A stretch of DNA of 64,000 nucleotides from Paralvinella palmiformis (lineage: Eukaryota > Annelida > Polychaeta > Terebellida > Alvinellidae). This document shows, one piece after another, positions 48,916 through 60,226 of the stretch. Location of the stretch: positions 727,501-791,500 of the forward strand of contig JAODUP010000107.1 of assembly GCA_025642065.1 (NCBI GenBank), written 5' to 3'. The notes below the pieces were generated by a model that was given only the letters and a program-made list of their open reading frames with translations, made no database searches and had not been told where the DNA came from. Numbering within the stretch: position 1 is the stretch's first letter; each line of letters starts with the position of its first letter. The position numbers were made by a program, and so were the translations under genes.

Positions 48916-49036
48916 CCGGTGTTAACACATAGTGTTAACACACAATATTAACACATAATGTGAACACACACAACGTTTACACATAATGCTAACACAAGAT
49001 GCCTACACATAATGTTTACAAATATTTTCAACACAC
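48916..49036. repeat. Degenerate AACACATAATGTT tandem repeat
   Basis: About seven imperfect units of 13-17 bp built on TTAACACATAATGT. The units are partly palindromic because GTTAAC recurs. Confidence 0.75.
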
Positions 49037-49789
49037 GGCGTCTTCTTGTAATCCTTTATACAGCTTTTTCCAAGCTAATGTCTGCAATATTAAAATTACT
49101 CAGCCCAATGGAGAGTATACGACTGTTGTCAAACTAAGGTACACGGCCACATCACATACCATTGTCTAACTCTACCAGCTGGCTAATCCATGAGCTGAGT
49201 AGTGGACGTATTGTGTTCTGTTGAGAGGGTGCTGCCATCAGATGGCCGTTAGAACACTGGATTGGCCTGTCGGTGGGTAGTTTCACCTGATCATCTCACT
49301 TCCATTTTCACCCCTAGGCCATATGTCAAAGTTATGACTAATACAGGCATAACAAGCTAGCTAGCTAACTCACTCACTAACTTGCACACACTTTTACCTG
49401 TGTTTTATGTAGTATGTGCAAGCCATAGGCATAAATTGTTCATAATTCAACTACAACCTGGACAGACAAGTCCTGATGCCGATGTCATGCCAGTCCACTA
49501 ATATTGAGAAAAAACACGAGGTCCTCTGGTACAAGCCATCAACTGGCTACTGGCTTTACACATGCCGGCCGGTTTGCTCGGGTGATGAACGAGCACCGGA
49601 TGAGAATTAGTGATAGAATAATCTGTAGAATATACACCAATAAATGGCAGCTGCAAACAAATGTCCCCCCCTCCTCCTCCTCCTCCAGGGAGTTTGTGAG
49701 TGTGCCAGATTGCATTGGTACGAACCAGTCTGGCAAGATGCAAATGATGTTGGGCTGAGAACGGAACTGTAAAGTGTGTTTGAGCAGAT

Positions 49790-49795
49790 TTTAAT
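49790..49795 (-). terminator. Possible poly(A) signal of SPFH gene B
   Basis: ATTAAA on the minus strand, about 185 bp past the gene B stop codon. This is the common variant signal, but chance matches are frequent in AT-rich DNA. Confidence 0.25.
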
Positions 49796-49978
49796 GAAAA
49801 CAAAGTGTAGTTCTGTACATGCAGCAATAAATAACATGATTTGAAACAAACATCGAACAATCAGAGGGGATATGTGGCCACTTTACATCGGTAATGTACA
49901 CATTCTATGGGTGCTCTAACGTCATCATGCTCAATGATACATCCACCGATGCAAGCTATCTCCATCTACCAGTCCGGA

Positions 49979-50168
49979 TCAGGCATAGGAAGACCTTGCC
50001 GGAGCTTTCATGCCGATGTGGACTGGATTCTTGGCATTCGATATTGCCCGGATACCCATGTAAGCCAGAAAGCCTTGGTTATCCAGGCTGTTGGCATCCT
50101 TAAGCTGTTTGTAGCTGTCAGCCTCTTTCTCATACTCATCCAGGATTGCCTTGGAATCCGACTGTGCT
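49979..50168 (-). CDS. SPFH gene B exon 7 (terminal)
   Basis: 190 nt from GTATTCAG to TGA at 49979-49981. Encodes SKAILDEYEKEADSYKQL, GFLAYMGIRAISNAKNP and KAPARSSYA. Confidence 0.94.
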
Positions 50169-50471
50169 CTGAATACCAGAAATGGTGCAAAGTATGAAAA
50201 TATCATCAAACAATATATTGGTGGTATATAGTATGGTGTGAATGTGTGCGTGCGCATGTGTGTTTATTTATTTACATGATTATTTATTTATTCTTCATGA
50301 ATGAAAGAGTTACCTCGTTAAAATAATCCGAGCCTCACTTTTAGCTTCATTAAGTATAATATCAGCTTCTGTTTCAGCCTCAAGTTTGATGGTTTGAGCT
50401 TCAGTCAGTCGCTGTGGTCTCTCATTCCTAGCCACCTACATAAGTGTTCATCAACCAATATATAAATATAT

Positions 50472-50514
<43 letters not shown>

Positions 50515-51814
50515 TATCCCTCCTATATACATTAATATTCCTGTATATACTACAATCAACATGTTTAGATTTTCAGCAGTAAATCTCTAATTTGTGTATG
50601 CATGTGTTTGGGTGCGTGAGGCTGATTATGCATGTTTATTTGTTTGTTGTAGAATAAATATTTATACATGATAAACAGTTATTAAATAACGAGAACAACT
50701 TATTTCAATGTCCTCACGTGTTTGTTTGTAGAAGAAATATTTAGACATGATAAACAATTATTAAATAACGAGAACAGCTTACTTCAATGTCCTCACGTGC
50801 AGACTCCTTAGCTTTGATTGCATTTTCGTATGCCCTTGGTCGGGCTATGTTGTTCACCTTGAAAATGATCATGACGAATTGATATTATAACAAAAATAAC
50901 CGAAATCAGAAAGCAATAGCATTTTGCCCAATTCTTATTAGAATTCTGAATTAGAATTCTGATTATTTGATGTTGTACCTGCAAATCTGTGACATCGCAG
51001 TTCAGGTTTTCGAACTTATCCACAAGGCGGGAGGTGAGATCCTCCTGAAACCTGCCTCTCTCTGCCTGAAACTGGGATGTGTTGAATCGGCTACAGGAAT
51101 CGTGGATCGCCGATGATCCTGAAGAAAATGGAAAGTTGTTGCAATGGAATAAAAAAAACTTAATTCCATTAAAAAGAATGGAAAATGTCTATTCTGGGCA
51201 AGAATAGTAATTGGACAAAACAAATCTATGGCGTCCGTCGAAAAACAGAAAAGACTGCTAACCTGTACTATGGAGTACCCTGGTGTAGCCAGTTTCGTCC
51301 TTAAACTGTTCGGTGATGTACTTTAAATCACCCGGCCTCACTCTGTACTGGAAGCTTACGTTGATGCGAATGGTAACACCATCTTTGTTCAGACACTAGT
51401 AAATTATTACAATGATTATAAGATCAATACAGACAGACAATGGATGCATATAGTAGACATGTAACAAATGATGACTGTTTCTACCATGAACCATTCCAAT
51501 ATTATGAATGATGCATTTTTCCCTAAATCTAATTACTGTTTTTTGGTGTGTGTGTGTGTGTGTACTATCGTACATCTCATTATTACATTGATTACATATT
51601 AATATCAATAATTGTGATAACAGAATAATTTTCTGCTAATCTATAACATCATTGTGCATGTATATGGGTCCATGAACCAAATCTGTAATTGGCTACACTT
51701 TTAATAAATCAAATATAGACATTCCGGATAAATATGTGTTTGTAACAAGGCAAGTAGGTCTTAACAAATGGGCTGTTAATGAAATGATACAGCCCTGTGT
51801 GTGTGTGTGTGTGT

Positions 51815-51855
<41 letters not shown>

Positions 51856-54508
51856 TGCGCGCATAAAACAGCTGCACCCATTACTGAATGGCAGTTGATC
51901 TTATGCCACCGAACCTACTTGTTCTTCATTGTTAAAAGATTATGGGAAACATATCAGTTAAACAGCACAGAGCAGCGACAAACTGTCATTTGATTCTACA
52001 GGTAATAATCACTTTGTGTGCTGTATAACCATACCGTGGTAGCTGGGTAACTCATTGTCTGGAAGACGCTGGAAAACTTGATGAAGCCATATCCGGGTGG
52101 CCCAAGGTAGAGTCCCTCATAGTACGGGTCGTCCTTCAATGTCTTGTAAAAGTTGTTATACTGAATGGCCACTGTAAGGATAGGCGTACTGTGGCTTGAA
52201 TTTACGTTATAAGAAAGGCCCAACTTATTTGTTTCAGAATATGTTGATTCACAAACAAAATAAAACGTGCATTAAAAACGTAAACCATATTACTAATACA
52301 GACCTGGAAATTAACTTCAGAATCAACAGCAGAAGTGTAGCAAATGTAATTTCAGGATTTAATTAAAATAATTTTATTATTAATTCAAGTTGGCGAGTAA
52401 GGTTTACTCTTGGCATCGAACTCATTTGGGGCATGAGGCTGAGGGGGTCTCCTTAGTGAGACTTGGGGCTGCGGGGAACAGCAATTGAACCCAGTGTAAC
52501 AGGCCATAGTATACCCCCAGTCCAGACTATACCTGGGGTTAAAGGGGCCTAGGCTAATTCATACCCCTCAGGCCACATTATACCCCCCCCCCCCATGATA
52601 TCAGTAGTGTTGAGTGATATACACAAGAATTACTTAATTTTTCAACATTTTATTGAGGGTTCAGCTTTGTCAGGTAAGTTAAGTGAGAAAGGTAACTGAC
52701 TTAATTCTTAAAACTCTAAGCACATACACTTTTATTACTTCAACCAGAAAAACTTTAATTAATAAAAATATTAGACTATAGCCTAAAATAGCAAATATTT
52801 GTCATGTCTTGATAACAAATTGAAAATTTAACTAATTTATTGTTAAAATTAAGTCACAGTTCTCAACTTCGCTGATACACATTAATTAATGAGACATTAT
52901 TTGAGATTGACTACCACGTTAGATGGGTATATTCTGCCCTGGAGGGGTATAGTTTGGCCTAGGCTAATTTACACCCCCCTGGTATAGTTTGGTCTAGGAT
53001 GATTTATCCCCCGGGGTATAATCTGGTCTGGGCCAAACTATACCTGGGTTTAATCTGGACAGGGGTTAATTTGGCCTGCTACACCGGTGACCTATTGATA
53101 TCTGGTCCAGTTGCACTACCAATGGGCCATGAATGCCCCGACCCAGATTTAAGAGAAACCTGGCATTAATACAAGATATGGTGGCTATTTTGTCAGTATA
53201 AGTTTGGTAATGTCTATGAACCTGACAAAGCTATATAACTAAAGAGACACAAGAAATGTTAAAACATGACTTTAGTTCTTCAATTATAGGACCAAGACAT
53301 AACATTATTATGGTTAGTTGGTGGTTCATTGTCGTCCAATAAACCGGACAGAAAATATCAGCTGTTACACCTAGTTCTGGACAGCATTCTGGTCACTACT
53401 ACATCCTTTGTTGCTGTTAACTCCAAAAATATGGAGCACAATCATTCAGGATTAATATTCCTATTCAGAAATATGTTTTCAAAGAAACCGACGTGCTATG
53501 TGACTGTTTGTGAATATAAGAATCCAGACACTAGATTACGACTGAGTTACATAAGTCTATTGCCCAATACAAAAATAGTATTTCCAACGACCTCTAAAGG
53601 TAATTAAGAGAAGTCAAAGATGAAACACCATTCAGATATGCCCACACCGAGATTCGAACTCAGGTGGTAGTGATCTGTGCTCCAATGCGTTACCAACTAG
53701 ACCACGGAGGCGCCTCATATGACATACACGAATAACACTCGCACTATATTTCGTTATAATCAGATGTCTATTTCTCTGCCAAATATTTATTGAAATCCGA
53801 CAAAAAAAAGCAGCCAAGTACAAAAATAGGTAGTGAAATATTGAACATATTCGATTCTGACAATACAATTACAAAATTTTCATATTAAAAAGCTACACCA
53901 AAGTTAACAGAGCAAATTAGAAAGCAGATTTAGGTCATATTATCTGTCATTAATAACAATATATGTAATAACATAATAATTACATACCCTCTATCGCGTC
54001 AATATCGTTGAAAAGAATCGAGCTCGGTGGCACATCTTACTGTAGTACAGGGGTTGGACACACTTATAGTGTTGGTATATAATGGGTGGGAGTGAGTGAG
54101 TGAGTGAGTGAGTGAGTGAGTGAGTGAGTGGTTCGTAACTTGGTTTAGGCACTGATTATTTGAGAAGTGACTCTACAATAAGTTTCAAACACCACTCACA
54201 TTAGAAGTATCATGGTAATAGGCAAGGAATTTCATTCCATAACCAGCTAAGGAGTGTAAAAAGCTAAAAACAAACAACCCCCTGTACTAGGTCAGCCACT
54301 GAGACTTGATTGTTTTTGAGGATATTGGCTTTATTGAAGTTTGTTATTATTATTATTATTATTATAAATTATAATTGCACAAAAACAACAACAATTACTT
54401 ACCTTCGGATGAGTTCAGCTTTTTCAGGGAGACGATAATAAGTGATAGAATAAGAACAATTACTGCTAGTACAGCGCCAGTAGTAATTACACCAGTTCTC
54501 TTGTTCAT
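49979..54508 (-). CDS. SPFH/Band 7 domain membrane protein, gene B (300 aa)
   Basis: Tandem paralogue of gene A. Seven exons (54403-54508, 52035-52171, 51263-51395, 50979-51118, 50783-50857, 50314-50435, 49979-50168) give 300 residues ending RSSYA. MNKRTG is followed by a hydrophobic helix (about 7-27), KKLNSSEVAI, EGLYLGPPGYGF, KDGVTIRINVSFQYRV, SRFNTSQFQAERGRFQEDL, a coiled-coil region (LEAETEADIILNEAKSEAR) and GFLAYMGIRAISNAKNP. By hand count 215 of 300 residues match gene A; the membrane anchor is least conserved (18/35) and the terminal exon most (51/62, with exon 4 at 40/47). It lies 4.7 kb upstream of gene A on the same strand. All seven exons are open and all splice sites are GT-AG, so it looks functional. 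Confidence 0.93.
50314..50435 (-). CDS. SPFH gene B exon 6
   Basis: 122 nt, TATGTAG to GTAACTC. Encodes VARNERPQRLTEAQTIKLEA and ETEADIILNEAKSEARIILT. Confidence 0.92.
50473..50512. repeat. (TA)n microsatellite in gene B intron 5
   Basis: TA array of about 40 bp just upstream of exon B6. Confidence 0.93.
50641..50799. repeat. 79-bp tandem duplication spanning the exon B5 donor
   Basis: 50641-50720 and 50721-50799 are near-identical (shared AACGAGAACARCTTAYTTCA and ATGTCCTCACGTG). The right unit contains the end of exon B5 and its donor; the left unit is the copy in which GTAAGC reads ATAAGT. Confidence 0.9.
50783..50857 (-). CDS. SPFH gene B exon 5
   Basis: 75 nt, ATTTTCAAG to GTAAGC. Encodes VNNIARPRAYENAIKAKESA and REDIE. 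Its last 17 coding bases and the following intron are duplicated immediately downstream. Confidence 0.92.
50979..51118 (-). CDS. SPFH gene B exon 4
   Basis: 140 nt, TTCTTCAG to GTACAAC. Encodes SSAIHDSCSRFNTSQFQAER, GRFQEDLTSRL and NCDVTDLQ. Confidence 0.93.
51263..51395 (-). CDS. SPFH gene B exon 3
   Basis: 133 nt, TTACTAG to GTTAGC. Encodes CLNKDGVTIRINVSFQYRVR and EQFKDETGY. Confidence 0.92.
51543..51565. repeat. (GT)n microsatellite
   Basis: GT array in gene B intron 2. Confidence 0.85.
51797..51852. repeat. (GT)n(AT)n microsatellite
   Basis: GT array followed by TA array in gene B intron 2. Confidence 0.93.
52035..52171 (-). CDS. SPFH gene B exon 2
   Basis: 137 nt, TCCTTACAG to GTATGG. 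Encodes AIQYNNFYKTLKDDPYYEGL through SVFQTMSYPATT. Confidence 0.92.
52466..53140 (-). mobile_element. tRNA-derived SINE head split by a nested MITE
   Basis: Removing 52495-53084 joins AACAGCAATTGAACCCAGTG to GACCTATTGATATC and GTGCACTACCAATGGGCCAT-like sequence. On the minus strand this reads as a contiguous tRNA-like head: TGGCCCATTGGTAGTGC (box A) and GGGTTCAATTGC (box B). Confidence 0.65.
52495..53084. mobile_element. MITE with long terminal inverted repeats (about 590 bp)
   Basis: The left end (TGTAACAGGCCATAGTATAC, TCCAGACTATACCTGGG) is the imperfect reverse complement of the right end (CCTGGGTTTAATCTGGAC, AATTTGGCCTGCTACAC). Similarity continues inward for about 100 bp through repeated GGCCYAGRCTAATT and TATACCCC motifs. 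The AT-rich centre has no coding frame. It sits in gene B intron 1. Confidence 0.85.
53585..53714 (-). mobile_element. SINE family A, 3'-truncated, in gene B intron 1
   Basis: Head (GGCGCCTCCGTGGTCTAGTT), box B CTGAGTTCGAATCTC and the first half of the body. The tail is missing. Confidence 0.9.
54085..54131. repeat. (GTGA)n microsatellite
   Basis: About 11 GTGA units in gene B intron 1. Confidence 0.95.
54403..54508 (-). CDS. SPFH gene B exon 1 (membrane anchor)
   Basis: Start codon at 54506-54508; 35 codons plus one base; donor GTAAGTAA. The TTTTTTTCAG ending at 54563 implies an upstream non-coding exon, with this exon extending to 54562. Confidence 0.9.
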
Positions 54509-55340
54509 TGTCGATTATAGTTGTAGAGAATTATGGTCTCAGTCTGATTTACTTCATTCGAACTGAAAAAAAGGAGAAACGGTATAAATTAATTATATTC
54601 CAGCAGCGCGCAGACTCTTCAATTTCCGGTGTGTAAGATCCAGTTTGGTCTCTAGAAAGTCAACTTTGAAAATATTACCATAAGATGGTGACCGGTGCAT
54701 GTCTCGGTCTCTGGCGAATTCCGGATGCATGTATATATGTGTCTGTATCCTCGAAGACAAACCAATGTGTATCAAAGCCAGGATTAAAGCGGCTGACATT
54801 GTTTATACATTATTAATCACTCATAATTTTAAATAAAATTGCTGATATCACAAGGTTGGTCTACTTAGTTCTTCGGGATAAATCGGACATGTGGCTCAGA
54901 TGTGATTCCCCCATGGGGGAAGAAGCCACAAACTCAGGTTGACAGTGCCCTTATGTCACAGCTACAACTGTTTTGGTATATTTTTTCAACTTCCAACTAA
55001 TAATAATCATAATAAATACTGGGTGTATATTTTATTGTCGTTATTGCGTATCAATTCATAAAGTTATGACTTTAATTGAATACATACAAAATTAAGTTTA
55101 GGAATAATTAATGAGGCCTGGTAATTATTGTAACTGAAAGTAACGGGCCCAGATGTGTGTATAAATGTAAGCAGATATGTATCAATTAATTAGGTTTTAT
55201 GTAAGCTTATTTCTGAGGCTTATCAATTACCATCAGCTACCGTCAAAACACAGAAATAATTTCTATTTGCAATATTACATGAACGTTGTAGTCAGGACTG
55301 TGTGTGTGTGTGTATGCGTGTGTGCATATAAAAATATAAA

Positions 55341-55521
55341 TGTTGGTGTTTTTCGGCCACTTTTGTGCGCAAGGTAGTCTAAATGGGCCGAGCGACCTCC
55401 AAAGGCAATTAGGCGAATTGAAAATGAAACACCCTTCTGACAGCCTGGCAGGGATTTGAACTCAAGTGCTATAGATCTATGGCCAACCGCGCTACCAGTT
55501 CGGGGCAGCCACGGAGGCGTC
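55341..55521 (-). mobile_element. SINE family A, subfamily II
   Basis: Minus-strand copy with box B TTGAGTTCAAATCC, TATAGCACT and a subfamily II head. It has a small insertion (GGGGCAGCC) in the box A region. Located upstream of gene B. Confidence 0.85.
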
Positions 55522-55529
55522 CGTCCGTG

Positions 55530-56330
55530 TGTGTGTGTGAAAATAACATTCCAAATAAACTTAAGAAATACCTTTCCCCCGCCATCCTACTAATTTCATC
55601 TCAACCAGAAAGGGCGTTAGAAATAATTAACCTACGCAGTATGAGAAAAATTCCTTTCGCATTTCACCCCATTGCTATATTGGCAGTGGGCACCCCAGAA
55701 ATATAACCCAGTGCGCATGCTCTCTGCCTTCTCACTGTCGGGCCTTGACTACAAGACTCGACTGGCGGCGGATCGATACATGAAGCAGAACTGGTAAATA
55801 TATTATGGCTACGAGACCAAACGTGTAGTAAACAAGACGGGAAACGGGAGACGCGCCGGTATGTAGTAAACTATTTAATATTAACCGTCCACTGTCACAT
55901 TTACCGCGTGCATTTAGAATTTAGGAAAACGGCTTTCCAACGTGCACGCGCCGAGAGACGCGGTGCCCTATCGCCTTTATCGGAATGTTTACAATGTTAA
56001 CGCATCCTTACCGTATATTTGTTATCCGATTAAAGATGCGTTGACATGTCGTACTGCTCAGCAGAGAGATTGCTGAATCTGCCGACAATCGTAACCAGCA
56101 CTGTAATCATGTTTAATGAGCGGCCGTACTCTCGTAGTCTTCGTTGTCGAATGAGACTCGCGAGCTCACTGACGATGGGTGGGTGGGGGTGTCACTGTCT
56201 GTTTCTGACGATAGACGAGTAGGGTTCCGTGGAAATTGTATGTTTTATCACCGTAAGGGTTCGTGTGTCGGGCATGCAGTACATCTATGCACTGTATAGA
56301 TTGCGTCATATGACTGTGCATGCTGACAAT
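55530..56330. other. CG-richer region upstream of gene B; no firm gene
   Basis: Unlike its surroundings, 55690-56170 is rich in CG dinucleotides and free of microsatellites. It could hold the non-coding first exon and promoter of gene B. A short frame starting at 55717 (MLSAFSLSGLDYKTRLAADR) has coding-like composition but ends after 26 codons unless spliced. Confidence 0.35.
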
Positions 56331-56368
<38 letters not shown>

Positions 56369-56798
56369 AAACGGTCCCATTCTCTTGTCTGATTTAAATG
56401 ACTTCATTAAAGAGTCACGTTGACCTGGATAAGCTTAATATCAGTAACTGCGTGTAATATTGTTATATATATAGTAAATTACATATATAATGTTATTAAT
56501 TTTGATGGCAACAGAAGAAACTGATATTGTATAAATAAAAAAAAACAGTTGTAAATCTAAATCCCCCTTTTTGAAATGCAGAGCATGTGCACCCACACAG
56601 ACGTACATATATATATATATATATATATATGGGGTGTTATATGCGTGCTCACAATCACACAGACAAACAAATCCATTTATAGGTGACGACTCGTCTATTG
56701 TATATAGTCCCTTTCTGTAGTCTGATTTAAATGATTTGATTATAGGGTCACATTGACCTGGATAAGTAGTTATAGAACGTGTGATAAACTGATGTCAT

Positions 56799-56830
<32 letters not shown>
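56330..56830. repeat. CA and TA microsatellite cluster
   Basis: (CA)n(TA)n at 56331-56368, (TA)n at 56608-56631 and (TA)n at 56800-56826. The sequences around the last two TA arrays also share GATTTAAATGA, GTCACRTTGACCTGGATAAG and TTGGATGGCAACAG-like blocks, indicating a local duplication of about 360 bp (56386-56530 versus 56720-56870). Confidence 0.8.
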
Positions 56831-57425
56831 TTGTGTATAATGTTATTACTTTGGATGGCAACAGGAACTGCCCCCTCCCCCAGATATTGTACACATAGCA
56901 CAATCAGTTGTTAAGCCCTCCTTTTGAAATGAAGGTCACACAGACACAGAGAGAGAGGGGGGGGGGGGGTTACCCAGGTGTTTTATCCTGTTATAAGGTT
57001 CAGCCAATTGTGTGTGTGTTTGTGTGTCTGTGAAATCCTCGCCCGATGGGTCAATACGGGATATGCAGAACCCGAAGCTGGACACGTCAATTGGCCAATA
57101 TTACACAGATCTAAAAACGTGCTCAACTCGGCCAGGAGTTCACCCAGAACAACACAACCGTTGTTCCCCTATATGGCACAGTTGGTTGTGTACTGCGCCT
57201 CACACCTACCTCCCAGGTCCGGGTTCGTAATGGGGGGGGGGGGGGGCAGATTTGAAACCGATATGCTATGAATTGTCATTTCGTGGTGACAGAGAAATAA
57301 CATCCAATCAGCTCCAGGCCATAGCCGCCTGACCAACTGACCATAAATTATAACGGGATATCGACCATTGTCACTGGCCATTGTCTACCATGTGCTAAGT
57401 AACTAATGGCAACTGGTAGAGGTTT

Positions 57426-57607
57426 GGATGTTTGATGGCCATCATTCTTGACGGGGTAGGACTAAATGGACCGAGCGACCCTCAAAGCGAAAGATGAAAC
57501 ACCCTTCAGACATACCCCACACACCGAGATTGGTGAACACCGAGATTTGAGCTCAGGCGGTTGAGATCGGTGGCCAACCGCCCTACCAGTTAGGCGACAG
57601 AAACGTC
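57426..57607 (-). mobile_element. SINE family A, old degraded copy
   Basis: Recognisable by CTAAATGGACCGAGCGACC, GATGAAACACCCTTCAGACA and CAACCGCCCTACCAGTTAGG, with an internal duplication of the CACCGAGATT segment. Confidence 0.7.
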
Positions 57608-57609
57608 TA

Positions 57610-58640
57610 ACGTATTGCTGCCACTGATGTACAGCTGGTGGCAAAGTTGGCTGCATTAACGGCCAAATGATAACCGTCAAATGATCCCCGTCAAAGGGTC
57701 GAAACGCTTTTGAGAGATTCACTTATCAAGTTATCTTGGGTAGATAGCGCTGCCGTCTGATTGATAACAGTTGTGACAATTGGGACTTTTAATGCCCTGC
57801 TGGGACGTAAAACACTCTGGCGACGATCGCCCTCGTGATATATCGGCTTCTTGTTTTCTTCCGTACTGCGCCCTTCGGAGTGAGGGATGTACTATTAGCC
57901 ATTCAGTAAAACTAGGGGGGGGGGGAGAACACCGGAAATAGGCATTCCCGGTTTCGATCGCGGGGCACGAAACGAGAGGAATCCAATCCAATAAAAAATA
58001 AATCACCGCTGCCATCAACTACGGCGGGAAAAGATGAAGCGTGCATAGGATCTACCAGGTGTTCCCTCATCCCATCACTGCCTCATCGCCGAACACTCGT
58101 AGGTGTATTAATAAGACACCATTAACAACTAATCTGTACGATTTGTTTCTACTAAAGAAATCTGACGTAAAGAAAGGAACTGTTATAAATGTTAAAACGT
58201 ACCTTTAGCGTCTCCCGCGAACGACCGACCCACTAACGAACTTACCTGTAGCTCGTATTCTGATACGCGCGTACACATATACTCATGTGTACGAACTAAT
58301 CATCTCGCGCTATTTATGTTTCTGATTGTGCTTGCGTAAACTGGCGTAGATAGTCGTCATCGAGGTTTTTACACATCCTGGTACCGTAACTCATCTCACC
58401 CAGCCTTGACTACTCGTAGGAAAGTTTGAGTAATTATTGCAATTGGCTCGGCTTAAAACGAACTCTTTGTACGCGGGATGGTTGGCAAATATAAGCCGAC
58501 GTCATTGAAGGTTGTGCTTCATCCAATTTACGCGCTTGTGTGTGTGCGCGCGTTTGTGCTTCATCTAGTGGAGAATAATCTGGTTTCTCGTACGATAAGG
58601 ACTATTTGCAGTCGCCAGCCGGAGACATACGTGACATTGG
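57610..58640. other. No gene recognised
   Basis: Short open frames on both strands without motifs, and a G run near 57917. Confidence 0.35.
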
Positions 58641-58644
58641 TAAT

Positions 58645-59038
58645 GTACGTGCGTGCGCGCGCGCGTGTGTGAGTGTGTGTGTGTGTGTGCATACATAAAT
58701 ACATACATACATATAGTGAGCAATTTATGACCTGCCTTTGTGCCTTTGTTCCACTTGCTAATGGAATATCCAGATGGAATTTGCCCTACGTGCCAAAATA
58801 TGACCTGAACGTATCCGCGTTTCTCGTTTTACTGGTGGCGAAAGAAACGTGATATTTTCTTCCCATTCCTTACTTGGATCAATCGTTGTCTATGCGCGCG
58901 CGCACGCACACACACACACGACTCCTTTATATATATATATATATATATATGATATGAACATGAAATGGACATGCTGAAAAGGGATGACCAAAGCCAATTG
59001 TAGTAAGTGGCACAGGTCGTTGATTATGTTATGTCTTG

Positions 59039-59091
<53 letters not shown>

Positions 59092-59092
59092 C
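58645..59092. repeat. Microsatellite cluster and a short dispersed repeat
   Basis: (GC)n(GT)n at 58650-58690, (CG)(CA)n at 58894-58918, (TA)n at 58928-58950 and 59042-59088. Between them, 58954-59010 (GGACATGCTGAAAAGGGATG, CCAATTGTAGTAAGTGG) matches 61972-62030. Confidence 0.85.
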
Positions 59093-59266
59093 ATGTTTAT
59101 ATAGCCCCAGATTTACTTTCAGGCCCAGATATCTTCATCAACGCGAGCGCTTCTTACTGATTCAAACATACATGCATCAATTTAAGGTGAGTGTGATTAG
59201 TGTCCCATAAGCTAAAAATACCTTTGTATAGAACTGTGATTTTCTTGTATAATGTTCCGACACAAA

Positions 59267-59324
59267 CACTCGGCCCATTTACTATGATGTACAAAGTGAC
59301 CGTAAACCATCAATCATCATCATC
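59267..59324 (+). mobile_element. SINE family A 3'-end fragment
   Basis: CTCGGCCCATTTACTATGAT, GTGACCGTAAACCATCAATC and an ATC tail: the last 58 bp of the family only. Confidence 0.75.
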
Positions 59325-59340
59325 CTTATCTGACACTCAC

Positions 59341-59412
59341 TCACACACACACACGCACACACACACACACACAGGGCTAAATAGCATCACGGTTTGGCGG
59401 GGGGGGGGGGGA
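59341..59412. repeat. (CA)n microsatellite and G run
   Basis: CA array at 59341-59374 followed by about 14 G at 59398-59411. Confidence 0.9.
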
Positions 59413-59540
59413 ATCGGGGATGTTTTATTGAAGTGACGTCAGGAGGCATCACGCTGTTATCGTCTAATAAGCCGCTAGCCTATGTCATTGTTTATGCGTG
59501 TCGATCGAGAACGAGGCCAGGTGGGCGGGGTTTTCACAGA

Positions 59541-59650
59541 TAAACCACGCCCGATGTGTTTATCAGATGATGTAGAAATTAATCCACTTCCTAAATGGCA
59601 TAGAGTGCTTCGCGAACAATACGGACACAGCGTTATAAGGAAAATAATTG
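59541..59650 (+). CDS. Candidate exon, unknown protein
   Basis: Flanked by GGTTTTCACAG and GTAAGTTTG. It encodes KPRPMCLSDDVEINPLPKWH then RVLREQYGHSVIRKII, with coding-like composition. The exon would start with two bases of a split codon and end in phase 0. No family was recognised and no start codon is required. Confidence 0.35.
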
Positions 59651-59727
59651 TAAGTTTGTCATCGCCGCTTTAAATTGAGGTAATATGTGATGAATACGAT
59701 ATACTTGATTGGGATAGATGTTTTGAA

Positions 59728-59835
59728 CATTATTATTATTATTATTATCATCATCATCATCAACATGATTATCATCTTTACTATTATTATTAGTAGTAGT
59801 AGTATTAATATTATTATTATCATAATACTCATTTA
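59728..59835. repeat. ATT/ATC/AGT trinucleotide repeat cluster
   Basis: Runs of ATT, ATC and TAG triplets over about 100 bp. Confidence 0.9.
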
Positions 59836-59969
59836 TGTCATGAACACATTGACTTCGTGTACTGATTTGTAGTTGAACTCTTTTTCTGGTTGCGTGTTCA
59901 ATATAATGAGTCTTATATCCTCATACGGACATTTCCGTGTCCATGTATTAGATGTATGTCAGTGATGTT

Positions 59970-60022
<53 letters not shown>

Positions 60023-60173
60023 GGGGGGAGATAATATGATTATTGACTATATAAATATAATTAAATTTATTCTACATGTGATATATACAATGATGTTGAA
60101 GCATGTGATGATCCTGAGAACAAGGCTGACTAGGCTGAAGTGTAGGGACGCCGTAATTATACATGTACACATG

Positions 60174-60226
<53 letters not shown>

